Shown here one piece after another: positions 55,789-64,000 of a stretch of DNA of 64,000 bases. The stretch comes from Agrococcus beijingensis (lineage in GTDB: Bacteria > Actinomycetota > Actinomycetes > Actinomycetales > Microbacteriaceae), in NCBI RefSeq assembly GCF_030758955.1, contig NZ_CP132360.1, positions 610,587 through 674,586 on the forward strand, given 5' to 3'. The notes under the pieces are model-generated. The model was not told where the DNA came from, did not search any database, and was given only the letters and a program-made list of their open reading frames with translations. Positions within the stretch are counted from its first letter, which is position 1. Every line of letters begins with the position of its first letter. A program made the position numbers and the translations under genes.

Positions 55789-57588
55789 ATGTCGCAGCGC
55801 GAACCGCGCTCCGTCGACGCCACTGCGCCTGACGCCCAACCCCTGATGACCCGCCGCCAGATCACCATGGTGATCGTCGGTCTGATGATCGCGATGTTCC
55901 TGTCGTCGATCTCGCAGACCGTCGTCGGCACCTCGATGCGCACCATCGCCGACGACCTCAACGGCCTCGACCTGCAGGTGTGGGTCGTCACCGCCTTCCT
56001 GATCGTGTCGACGATCGTGACGCCCATCTACGGCAAGCTCAGCGACATCTTCGGTCGCCGACCGCTCTTCCTCATCGCGATCGTGCTGTTCCTGCTCGGC
56101 TCGATCCTCAGCTCGTTCGCGCAGGACATGATCCAGCTGTCGGCCTTCCGCGCCATCCAGGGCTTGGGTGCCGGCGGCCTCATGTCGCTGCCGATGACGA
56201 TCATGGCCGACGTGCTGAACCCGCGGGAGCGGGCGAAGTACCAGGGCTACTTCCTCGCCGTCTTCGGCGTCTCGTCGATCCTCGGCCCCCTGATCGGCGG
56301 CGTCTTCGCCGGCGCCGACGAGATCCTCTTCGTCGACGGCTGGCGCTGGGTCTTCCTGTTCAACCTCCCCATCGGCGCCGTGGCGGTCTGGATGGTCTTC
56401 CACTACCTGCACCTGCCGGCGCATCACGAGCGCGTGAAGATCGACTGGTGGGGCGCCGCCCTGCTGGTCGTCGGTGTGGTGCCGCTGCTGCTGGTCGCCG
56501 AGCAGGGCCGCGAGTGGGGCTGGGCCTCGACCGCCGCGATCGCCTGCTACGTCGTGGGCGCGATCGGCATCGCGCTGTTCGTGATCGTCGAGTCGCGGAT
56601 GGGCGACGCGGCGCTCATCCCGCTGCACCTGTTCAAGAACAGCACCTTCTCGATGGCGACCCTGCTGGGCGTCTTCACCGGCTTCGGCATGTTCGCGGCG
56701 ATGATGATGATCCCGTTCGTGCTCCAGATCGTGCACGGCATGAACCCCACCGAGGCCGGCCTCGCGACACTGCCGATGATCCTCGGCCTGATGATCGCCT
56801 CGATCACCTCGGGCCAGATCACCGCGCGCACCGGCCGCTACCGCCTGTTCCCCGTGATCGGCCTGGCCATCATGGCGATCGGCTACGGCGTGCTCGTCAC
56901 GCTGCAGTACGACAGCGCGCTGTGGGCGCTGCTGCTCGGCCAGCTGTTCATCGGCCTCGGCCTCGGCCAGCTGATGCAGACGCTCACCATCGCCTCGCAG
57001 AACGCGGTGCAGCCGAAGGACATGGGCGTCGCCACGAGCTCGTCGACGTTCTTCCGCCAGCTCGGCGGCACGACCGGCGTGGCCGTCGCGTTCTCACTGC
57101 TCTTCGCTCGGCTGCCCGAGACCCTGCAGACCTCGTTCTCGCGCCCCGACCTGCGCGAGAGCCTCGCGGCCGCGACACAGGATCCCGCGGTGCTCGCCGA
57201 CCCCGGCAACGCGCGCATCCTCGAGGTGCTGCAGAACCCGGAGCAGATCGGTGAGGCGCTCAACTCCGACTCCTCGTTCCTCAACACGGCCGATCCCCGC
57301 CTGGCCGCGCCGTTCCTCGACGGCTTCAGCACGGCCACGACGGCGCCCTTCTGGGTCGGGCTCGCGGTGGTCACCGTCGCGTTCGTGCTGGCGATCTTCT
57401 TCAAGGCGCCGCCGCTGCGGCAGAAGTCGGCGATGGAGGAGGTGCTCGACGAGCGCGCCCGCGTCGCACAGCTCGAGGCGGATGCGTCGGCACCCGGTTC
57501 GTACGCCCCTCCCGTCACGACGTCGTCGATCCCGACGGTGCCGGCCGGCGGCGGCGGCCGCGACGACGGTCGAGCCGACGCGCCCTGA
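55789..57588 (+). CDS. MFS transporter, DHA2 (14-helix drug:H+ antiporter) family
   Basis: The 599-residue protein has 14 membrane helices. Motif A appears as GKLSDIFGRRPLF after helix two, FRAIQGLGAGGLMSLPMTI is motif B/C-like, and VFGVSSILGPLIGGVFA is the antiporter motif C. A periplasmic insertion of about 70 residues lies before the last helix (PETLQTSFSRPDLRESLAAA onward). The C-terminal about 55 residues are a hydrophilic tail. Exported compounds are unknown; relatives confer multidrug resistance. AAGGA precedes the ATG by 5 nt. The TAGACT promoter sits inside an imperfect palindrome. Confidence 0.93.
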   Translation: MSQREPRSVDATAPDAQPLMTRRQITMVIVGLMIAMFLSSISQTVVGTSMRTIADDLNGLDLQVWVVTAFLIVSTIVTPIYGKLSDIFGRRPLFLIAIVLFLLGSILSSFAQDMIQLSAFRAIQGLGAGGLMSLPMTIMADVLNPRERAKYQGYFLAVFGVSSILGPLIGGVFAGADEILFVDGWRWVFLFNLPIGAVAVWMVFHYLHLPAHHERVKIDWWGAALLVVGVVPLLLVAEQGREWGWASTAAIACYVVGAIGIALFVIVESRMGDAALIPLHLFKNSTFSMATLLGVFTGFGMFAAMMMIPFVLQIVHGMNPTEAGLATLPMILGLMIASITSGQITARTGRYRLFPVIGLAIMAIGYGVLVTLQYDSALWALLLGQLFIGLGLGQLMQTLTIASQNAVQPKDMGVATSSSTFFRQLGGTTGVAVAFSLLFARLPETLQTSFSRPDLRESLAAATQDPAVLADPGNARILEVLQNPEQIGEALNSDSSFLNTADPRLAAPFLDGFSTATTAPFWVGLAVVTVAFVLAIFFKAPPLRQKSAMEEVLDERARVAQLEADASAPGSYAPPVTTSSIPTVPAGGGGRDDGRADAP

Positions 57589-57600
57589 GCGTTCTCCCAG

Positions 57601-57637
57601 CCGGGGCACCTAGTTTGTACCCCGGAGCGAACGCTCC
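57601..57637. promoter_or_regulatory. Paired palindromes before csbD
   Basis: CCGGGGCAC (57601-57609) and GTACCCCGG (57617-57625) form an imperfect palindrome around TAGTTT. It is followed at once by the perfect palindrome GGAGCGAACGCTCC (57624-57637). They may be operator and leader hairpin of the stress gene. Confidence 0.4.
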
Positions 57638-57657
57638 CAACGATCAAGGAGGTTGAG

Positions 57658-57849
57658 ATGGGTCTCGACGACAAGATCTCGAACGCAGCCAAGGAAGCGG
57701 TCGGCAACGCCAAGGAGGGCATCGGCGACGCGACCGACAACGAGCGCATGCAGGCGGAAGGTCAGCACGACCAGAACGTCGCCAACACCAAGCAGGCCGG
57801 CGAGCACGTCAAGGACGCCGGCAAGGACGTCAAGGACGCCTTCCACTAG
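57658..57849 (+). CDS. CsbD-family stress protein
   Basis: The 63-residue hydrophilic protein has the CsbD pattern GLDDKISNAAKEAVGNAKEG followed by DATDNERMQAEGQHDQ, and a helical tail NTKQAGEHVKDAGKDVKDAFH. In Bacillus CsbD belongs to the SigB general stress response. Its biochemical action is unknown. AAGGAGG lies 7 nt before the ATG. The gene is flanked by palindromes upstream and a 17-bp terminator stem downstream. Confidence 0.92.
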   Translation: MGLDDKISNAAKEAVGNAKEGIGDATDNERMQAEGQHDQNVANTKQAGEHVKDAGKDVKDAFH

Positions 57850-57889
57850 GTCGACCGACCGCGAGACCGGCCGAAGGGTCGGCCTCGTC

Positions 57890-57926
57890 GAGAGGGGCGG
57901 GGTGCAGCGTGCACCCCGCCCCTCTC
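57890..57926. terminator. Bidirectional terminator
   Basis: A perfect 17-bp stem (57890-57906 with 57910-57926) with loop GCG lies between the convergent csbD and citE-like genes. Confidence 0.9.
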
Positions 57927-57947
57927 GCCTGCCCGCGAAGGACCGGG

Positions 57948-58799
57948 CTAGTAGTTCAGGTCGGCCAGCCGGGCTGCGTCGGCGTCGATGCCGAAGTCGC
58001 GCGCCTGCGTCTGGATCTTCTGCGCCCGCGCGAGCCGGGGCAGGTCGCTGCCGTCGGTGATCTTGCCGCCCGACTCCTCGAACGCCTTCACGAAGCCATG
58101 CGCCCAGGCGACCTCGTCGGGGCTGGGCGCGAGCCCGGCGTTGATCGTCGGTGCCTGCTCATGCGTGAGCAGCAGTTTGCCCGACATGCCCATCTCCTTC
58201 GAGAGCCGTGTGCCGTCGGCCAGCGCATCCATCGTCAGCGTCGGACCGTCGATCGGCGCGGGCAGGCGCGCGGCGCGCGACGCGATCACGAGCTGCGAGC
58301 GCGCGTAGGCGAGCGCGATCGGCTCGTCGCCGGTGGCGGTGTCGCGCTTGAAGTCGCCGGTGCCGAACGCGAGCCGGAAGGTGGAGGGGGCGTTGGAGAT
58401 CTGCTCGACGTGCAGCACGCCGCGGGCCGTCTCGACGAGCGGCAGGATGCGCATGCCCTCCGGCAGGCGGTCGGCCGTGTCGTTCACATGGCTGGCCGAC
58501 TCGGTCTTCGCGAGCATCACGCCCTCGAGGCCCTCGACATCCTTGAGCGCTGCGCAGTCCACGCTCCAGAACTCGCTCGCCGCGTCGTTGATGCGCACCC
58601 AGGCGCGGTGGCCGCTCGAGAGCCACGCCACGGTGTCCTCGCGGGCCTGCGCCTTGTCCTTCGCGGCGACCGCGTCCTCGATGTCGATGATGATCGCGTC
58701 GGCCTCGCTGGCCTGGGCGATCTCGAACAGCTCTGGCTTCGAGGCCGGCACGAGCAGCCAGGAGCGGGCGATCAGCGGCGAGACGTCGGTTCTGGGCAC
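57948..58799 (-). CDS. HpcH/HpaI aldolase / citrate lyase beta-like (CitE) protein
   Basis: The 283-residue TIM-barrel protein has RSWLLVPASKPELFEIA at the start, the metal-binding IIIDIEDAVAAKDK, the conserved arginine in WVRINDAAS, ILPLVETARGVLHVEQI with its catalytic glutamate, and LAFGTGDFKRDTATG. Stand-alone CitE-like proteins without the other citrate lyase subunits act as malyl-CoA, citramalyl-CoA or related acyl-CoA lyases or thioesterases; which applies here is not known. The GTG start has TAGCCT (58807-58812 complement) 7 nt upstream and no ribosome site. Confidence 0.9.
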   Translation of the reverse strand: MPRTDVSPLIARSWLLVPASKPELFEIAQASEADAIIIDIEDAVAAKDKAQAREDTVAWLSSGHRAWVRINDAASEFWSVDCAALKDVEGLEGVMLAKTESASHVNDTADRLPEGMRILPLVETARGVLHVEQISNAPSTFRLAFGTGDFKRDTATGDEPIALAYARSQLVIASRAARLPAPIDGPTLTMDALADGTRLSKEMGMSGKLLLTHEQAPTINAGLAPSPDEVAWAHGFVKAFEESGGKITDGSDLPRLARAQKIQTQARDFGIDADAARLADLNY

Positions 58800-58862
58800 G
58801 CGCTCCAGGCTACCGGTTCGGGCATCCGCGGCCGCCGTGCCGACGCGCGCTACGCTCACGGC

Positions 58863-59081
58863 ATGGCCACCGGTCTCCTCAGCGTGCTCGCCTGGGTCGT
58901 GCTCCTGCTGGGGCTGCTCGCGATCGCCGGCGGCATCGTGCTGCTGGTCGTGGGCTCGCGGCGGCATGACGACTCCACCTCGCGCCCGTTCCTCTCGCTC
59001 GGCATCACGGCGCTCGTGATCGGCACCGCGCTGGCGATCCCCGCGCTCATCGGCATCCTGATGCCGCTGATGGCCGCGTAG
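58863..59081 (+). CDS. Small two-helix membrane protein
   Basis: The 72-residue protein has two helices (LLSVLAWVVLLLGLLAIAGG and LGITALVIGTALAIPALIGI) joined by a charged loop SRRHDDSTSRP. No family is recognised. The TACGCT box (58851-58856) ends 6 nt before the ATG, the leaderless spacing seen through the window, which supports a real gene. It is divergent from the citE-like gene and the first of three short membrane-protein genes in a row. Confidence 0.7.
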   Translation: MATGLLSVLAWVVLLLGLLAIAGGIVLLVVGSRRHDDSTSRPFLSLGITALVIGTALAIPALIGILMPLMAA

Positions 59082-59149
59082 CTTCGCCGACAGGACTCGC
59101 GCAGGCCGCGCCGACGCGACGTCCAGGCTGCCCGCCTACTCTGCCCGGC

Positions 59150-59380
59150 ATGGACGCGATCTTCGGCCTGGGTCAGGGGCTCTCCATCGTCGTGCTGGCG
59201 CTCGGCCTCGGCGCCCTCGTGCTCGGCCTCGGACTGCTGCGCGCCGCCGCGCGCCGGCGCGGCAAGCTGGAAGCCGGGCAGCAGCGGCGCGTGCTCGCGA
59301 TCGTGCTGGTCGTCGCCGGCGCCCTGCTGGCGGTCTTCGCCGCGATCTCGTGGATCGTCGCCCTCACCGCCGGAGGCTGA
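59150..59380 (+). CDS. Small two-helix membrane protein
   Basis: The 76-residue protein has helices GLSIVVLALGLGALVLGLGLL and VLAIVLVVAGALLAVFAAIS, separated by the basic loop RAAARRRGKLEAGQQRR, so the loop is probably cytoplasmic. TACTCT (59137-59142) lies 7 nt before the ATG with no ribosome site. Function unknown. Length and layout match the genes on either side, although sequence similarity is limited to hydrophobic character. Confidence 0.7.
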   Translation: MDAIFGLGQGLSIVVLALGLGALVLGLGLLRAAARRRGKLEAGQQRRVLAIVLVVAGALLAVFAAISWIVALTAGG

Positions 59381-59456
59381 TGGACGCCGCCGGGCGTCGC
59401 CGCGCGGCGCGATCCTGCCCGCCGGGATCGCAGGCGTCATGTGGTGGAATGGCGCC

Positions 59457-59672
59457 ATGCCCGCGCCGTTCCTGGTCCTGCTCATCCTCTTCCTGATCGC
59501 GGTCGCGCTGCTCGCCGCCGGCATCGTGATGAGCATCAAGGGCACCGGCTCGACACCGAAGCGGGGCGGATGGCTCGCCGTCATCAGCGGGCTGGTCGCG
59601 CTCTGCTTCGGCGTGGTGCTCGGCATCTCGCTCATCGGCGCCGCGATGGACGACGTGCCCGGGCTCTGGTAA
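59457..59672 (+). CDS. Small two-helix membrane protein
   Basis: The 71-residue protein has helices PFLVLLILFLIAVALLAAGI and LAVISGLVALCFGVVLGISL with loop KGTGSTPKRGG between. The ATG at 59457 is preferred because TGGAAT (59445-59450) ends 6 nt upstream; an in-frame start at 59439 is also open. It ends 8 bp before the convergent S4-domain gene stop. Function unknown. Confidence 0.7.
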   Translation: MPAPFLVLLILFLIAVALLAAGIVMSIKGTGSTPKRGGWLAVISGLVALCFGVVLGISLIGAAMDDVPGLW

Positions 59673-59680
59673 CCAGCCGC

Positions 59681-60064
59681 TCAGCCGCGTCCGCGCAGGC
59701 GGTCGATCTCGCGCCGCTCGCGGCTGCTGGGCCTGCCGGCGCCCCGCGGCCGGTGCGGCACCTGCGCCGCGTCGATCGCACTCGGCCGCGCGGGCGAGCG
59801 ATCCTCGAACGCCTCGGCCGCCGCGGGTGCCGCGACCCGCTTGGGCAGCAGCTGCTTGACGATCACGATGCGGTCGAAGCCGTGCACGCGCACGCGCACC
59901 TCGTCGCCGATCCGCACCGGCTGGGCGGCCTTCGCCGCCTGGCCGTTGACCTTGACGTGGCCGCCCCTGCATGCCTCGGTGGCCGCGGCCCGCGTCTTCA
60001 CCAGCCGCACGGCCCAGACCCAGACGTCGAGGCGCACGCGGCCCGCCGCCCTGGACTCGCTCAT
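59681..60064 (-). CDS. RNA-binding S4-domain protein (Hsp15/HslR-like)
   Basis: The 127-residue protein has an S4 domain at about 9-70, with RLDVWVWAVRLVKTRAAATE and GGHVKVNGQAAKAAQPVRIGD. A basic C-terminal tail ends SRERREIDRLRGRG. Hsp15 of E. coli, the closest named type, binds stalled 50S subunits carrying nascent chains; a ribosome-linked role is likely here too. The start is the third of three ATGAGCGAG sequences after the recQ stop, each overlapping the stop of the preceding short frame, so translation is probably coupled to recQ. Confidence 0.9.
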   Translation of the reverse strand: MSESRAAGRVRLDVWVWAVRLVKTRAAATEACRGGHVKVNGQAAKAAQPVRIGDEVRVRVHGFDRIVIVKQLLPKRVAAPAAAEAFEDRSPARPSAIDAAQVPHRPRGAGRPSSRERREIDRLRGRG

Positions 60065-60094
60065 GCTCTGCGCTCGCTCATGCCCCGCGCTCGC

Positions 60095-60098
<4 letters not shown>
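60062..60098 (-). repeat. 17-bp repeat carrying a stop/start ladder
   Basis: ATGAGCGAG occurs three times at 17-bp spacing on the minus strand (starts at 60098, 60081 and 60064). Copy 1 overlaps the recQ stop as ATGA. The first two open frames encode MSERGA and MSERRA and end in TGA overlapping the next ATG. The third is the S4 gene start. Confidence 0.85.
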
Positions 60099-62149
<2,051 letters not shown>

Positions 62150-62253
62150 GCCTCCCCCTTCGTGCGCCACCGCATCCCCCGATCGCGCACCTGCCAGCCT
62201 AGGCGCCGCCACCCACTCCGCGTGTCGGCCCGGGGGCCGGTTGGGGATTCGTC

Positions 62254-63012
62254 TCAGCGGCGCCGGGCCAGCCACTCCTCGAAACCGACGGCGCCCTTGT
62301 GCTGCTCGGTGAGGTTCGCCCCTGAGCGCAGGTAGTCGAGCAGCGACGGCGGGAACGGGCCGTTCACGATGACGCCGCGCGCGCCGGTGGCGCTCTGCCA
62401 CGCCTTGGCGAGGTCGCGCGAGACGCGCACCTGCGGGCCCGCGATCTCGAGCAGGCGCCTGCCGGAGGGGTCGAGCGCCTCCTGCGCCACGAAGGCCGCG
62501 ACATCGCTGACCGCGACGGGCTGCAGCCGGGCGCCCAGCGCCACCGGGATCGCGCCGAACGCGGAGCCGGCCTCGAACATCGCCGTCGGCCACTCGTGGA
62601 ACTGCGCGGCTCGCACGACGGCGGTCTCGAGCGGCGAGTCGAGGTAGATGCCCTCCTGCTCGAGCTTGCGGCGGTGGTACGGGAACCGCGAGCGGTCGAC
62701 GCCCAGGATCGACAGCAGCACCGCCCGCTGCACGCCCGCCCGCTCGGCGGCGGCCACGATGCTGCGCGCACCGAGCGTGAACGGCTTGTGGTCGAGCGGG
62801 TTGCGCGGGTTGATGGCGTCGACGACCACGTCGGCGCCGGCCAGCGCAGCATCGAGCCCCTCGCCGGAGATCACGTCGGCGGCCACGCCGGAGGCGCCGG
62901 CGATGGCCCGGCCGGAGCGCGACATCGGCACGGCGGTCGCGCCGCGACGGCCCAGCTCCCGCACGATCGCCGAGCCCGCGTTCCCCGATCCACCGATCAC
63001 GACGATGCGCAT
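62254..63012 (-). CDS. NmrA-like NAD(P)-binding oxidoreductase
   Basis: The 252-residue atypical short-chain dehydrogenase has the nucleotide-binding motif IGGSGNAGSAIVREL at its N-terminus. The segment ADVVVDAINPRNPLDHKPFT follows, then RAVLLSILGVDRSRFPYHRRKLEQE, where Tyr and Lys take the usual active-site spacing only loosely. The family includes NmrA-type sensors and NAD(P)H-dependent epimerases; the substrate is unknown. TAGCGT (63019-63024 complement) lies 6 nt before the ATG. No ribosome site is seen. Confidence 0.88.
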   Translation of the reverse strand: MRIVVIGGSGNAGSAIVRELGRRGATAVPMSRSGRAIAGASGVAADVISGEGLDAALAGADVVVDAINPRNPLDHKPFTLGARSIVAAAERAGVQRAVLLSILGVDRSRFPYHRRKLEQEGIYLDSPLETAVVRAAQFHEWPTAMFEAGSAFGAIPVALGARLQPVAVSDVAAFVAQEALDPSGRRLLEIAGPQVRVSRDLAKAWQSATGARGVIVNGPFPPSLLDYLRSGANLTEQHKGAVGFEEWLARRR

Positions 63013-63073
63013 GCCCCCACGCTACGCCCGCCCGTCGCGAACGCAACCCGGTTCGGCGAGCGCCGCGCCCCTC

Positions 63074-63165
63074 GCACAGCGCAAGCCCGATCGGCCGACG
63101 TCGCGGGCTGCAGGCCGGCTGGCCCGCAAGCGCCGCTGATCTCGGTGATCGGGCTTGCGTTGTGC
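63074..63165. repeat. 92-bp inverted-repeat element, copy 2
   Basis: Arms 63074-63092 and 63147-63165 match over 19 bp with one G-T position; the left arm reads GCACAGCGCAAGCCCGATC. Inside lies a GCGGGC/GCCCGC stem. It has the same ends and total length as the element at 44560-44651, with a different centre. It lies between the end of the helicase gene and the NmrA-like gene start. Confidence 0.8.
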
Positions 63166-63206
63166 TCCGACGCGCAGGGCGCTTCGGGGCGGATGCGGTG
63201 GGTCGC

Positions 63207-64000
63207 CTACTCGGCGCGGGTCGCCTCAGCGTCGGTCGCCGCGGCCTCGGTCGCCATGGCCTCAGGAGCGTCGGGCTCGTCGGTCGCCAGCATCGTGAGG
63301 GTGTCGAGCAGGTCGGCACCCGGGCGGACCGGGATCATCGGCGCGTCGATCTCGGCCCGGTGCAGGAGATCCTGCATGCGCTTGCGGCGCGCGGGGGCGA
63401 TCAGCGTCACGACTCGACCGTCGTTGCCCGCGCGGCCGGTGCGGCCCGAGCGGTGCATGTAGGTCTTGTACTCGTCCGGCGGGTCGGCCTGCACGACGAG
63501 CGCGATGTCGTCGATGTGGATGCCGCGGGCGGCGACGTCGGTCGCGACCAGCACGTCGACCTTGCCGCGCTTCAGCTTCTCGAGCGAGCGGTTGCGGCGC
63601 GCCTGCGTCAGGTCGCCGTGGAGGCTCACCGCCGAGATGCCGGCGTCGTCGAACTGCTCGGCGAGCCGCTCGGCGTAGGCGCGGGTGCGGGTGAAGACGA
63701 TGATGCGGCCGGGGTTCGTGACGATCTGCTCGAGCACCGCGTCCTTGTCGAAGCGGTCGACGACGAGCACCTGGTGGTCGATGGTCGAGGTCGACTGCTC
63801 CTCGCCCGCCACCTCGTGCACGGCCGGCTTCGGCAGGAACTCCTTGACGATGGTCTGCACCTCGGCGTCGAGCGTCGCCGAGAACAGCAGCTTCTGGCTG
63901 CCCGGGCGCGTGCGGCGCAGGATGCGCTGCACGGGCTCGAGGAACCCGAGCTCGCACATGTGGTCTGCCTCGTCGACCACGGCGATCTCGACGCTGCCGA
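63207..64000 (-). CDS. DEAD-box RNA helicase (N-terminal part outside window)
   Basis: The open frame runs off the right edge, and the last about 263 residues are visible. They start just before motif II, VVDEADHM. Then come motif III SAT (LLFSATLDAEV), IIVFTRTRAYAERLAEQFD, SLHGDLTQARRNRSLEKLK, motif V VLVATDVAARGIHIDDIALV, and motif VI YMHRSGRTGRAG. The C-terminal 60 residues are short and acidic, without the basic tail of CsdA or DbpA types, which resembles RhlE-like proteins. Such helicases remodel RNA in ribosome assembly or decay. Confidence 0.93.
   Translation of the reverse strand, partial: GSVEIAVVDEADHMCELGFLEPVQRILRRTRPGSQKLLFSATLDAEVQTIVKEFLPKPAVHEVAGEEQSTSTIDHQVLVVDRFDKDAVLEQIVTNPGRIIVFTRTRAYAERLAEQFDDAGISAVSLHGDLTQARRNRSLEKLKRGKVDVLVATDVAARGIHIDDIALVVQADPPDEYKTYMHRSGRTGRAGNDGRVVTLIAPARRKRMQDLLHRAEIDAPMIPVRPGADLLDTLTMLATDEPDAPEAMATEAAATDAEATRAE

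Overview
The window is high-GC DNA from an actinobacterium, very probably of the Microbacteriaceae. The support is the pervasive GC-rich codon use, frequent GTG starts, many genes with a TANNNT -10 box placed 6-8 nt before the start codon (leaderless transcripts), a CIRCE-controlled groES, GuaB plus GuaB3, an orphan SufS-SufU pair, and an LPXTG surface protein. No phage, integrase, transposase or CRISPR array is visible. The content is mostly chromosomal housekeeping, with unusual surface proteins and intergenic repeats.

Layout, left to right. 1-1700: two membrane proteins with Q/Y/G-rich tails. 1.7-4.3 kb: a methyltransferase, groES with its CIRCE operator, and a RarD-like permease. 4.4-10.1 kb: a branched-chain amino acid type (Liv) ABC importer. 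The binding protein is on the plus strand behind a palindrome that fits a GlnR nitrogen-control box; livH-livM-livG-livF are on the minus strand, and LivH carries an unusual exported beta-domain. 10.2-19.6 kb: a purine cluster (guaB, guaB3, guaA) interleaved with DUF4097-PadR, glpD, a SURF1 protein and a DUF3817 protein. 19.6-23.2 kb: two tandem paralogous membrane proteins, then a YCII protein with an ECF42-type sigma factor. 23.2-27.7 kb: sufS-sufU, a bile-acid-sodium-symporter-family protein, a VOC protein, a methyltransferase and a DUF1801 protein. 27.7-34.9 kb: a Bax-inhibitor-like membrane protein, a glycerophosphodiesterase, a sortase-anchored lamin-tail-domain protein and the PcrA helicase.

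35.3-41.1 kb: tRNA-Arg(ACG), a cold-shock protein, a HELLH lipoprotein, tRNA-Ser(GCT), an LCP cell-wall ligase, tRNA-Ser(TGA), a HAD phosphatase and serS, so serine decoding and charging lie close together. 41.1-46.4 kb: a diacylglycerol-kinase-type lipid kinase, pheA, a PLP decarboxylase and phosphoglucomutase. 46.4-46.95 kb: two opposed arrays of 20-bp repeats between convergent genes. 47-55.7 kb: a CapA lipoprotein, a Gly/Ser/Arg-rich small membrane protein, a 2032-residue Ig-like/fibronectin-III surface protein and a VanY-like carboxypeptidase. 55.8-64 kb: a DHA2 exporter, CsbD, a CitE-like lyase, three small membrane proteins, an S4 RNA-binding protein, RecQ, an NmrA-like oxidoreductase and the C-terminal part of a DEAD-box RNA helicase.

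The observations most worth following are the opposed 20-bp arrays (46421-46940), the two 92-bp inverted-repeat elements of identical length (44560-44651 and 63074-63165), the three-step ATGA stop/start ladder between recQ and the S4 gene, the LivH fusion, the putative GlnR box before the binding-protein gene, and the large Ig/Fn3 protein without its usual partner operon.
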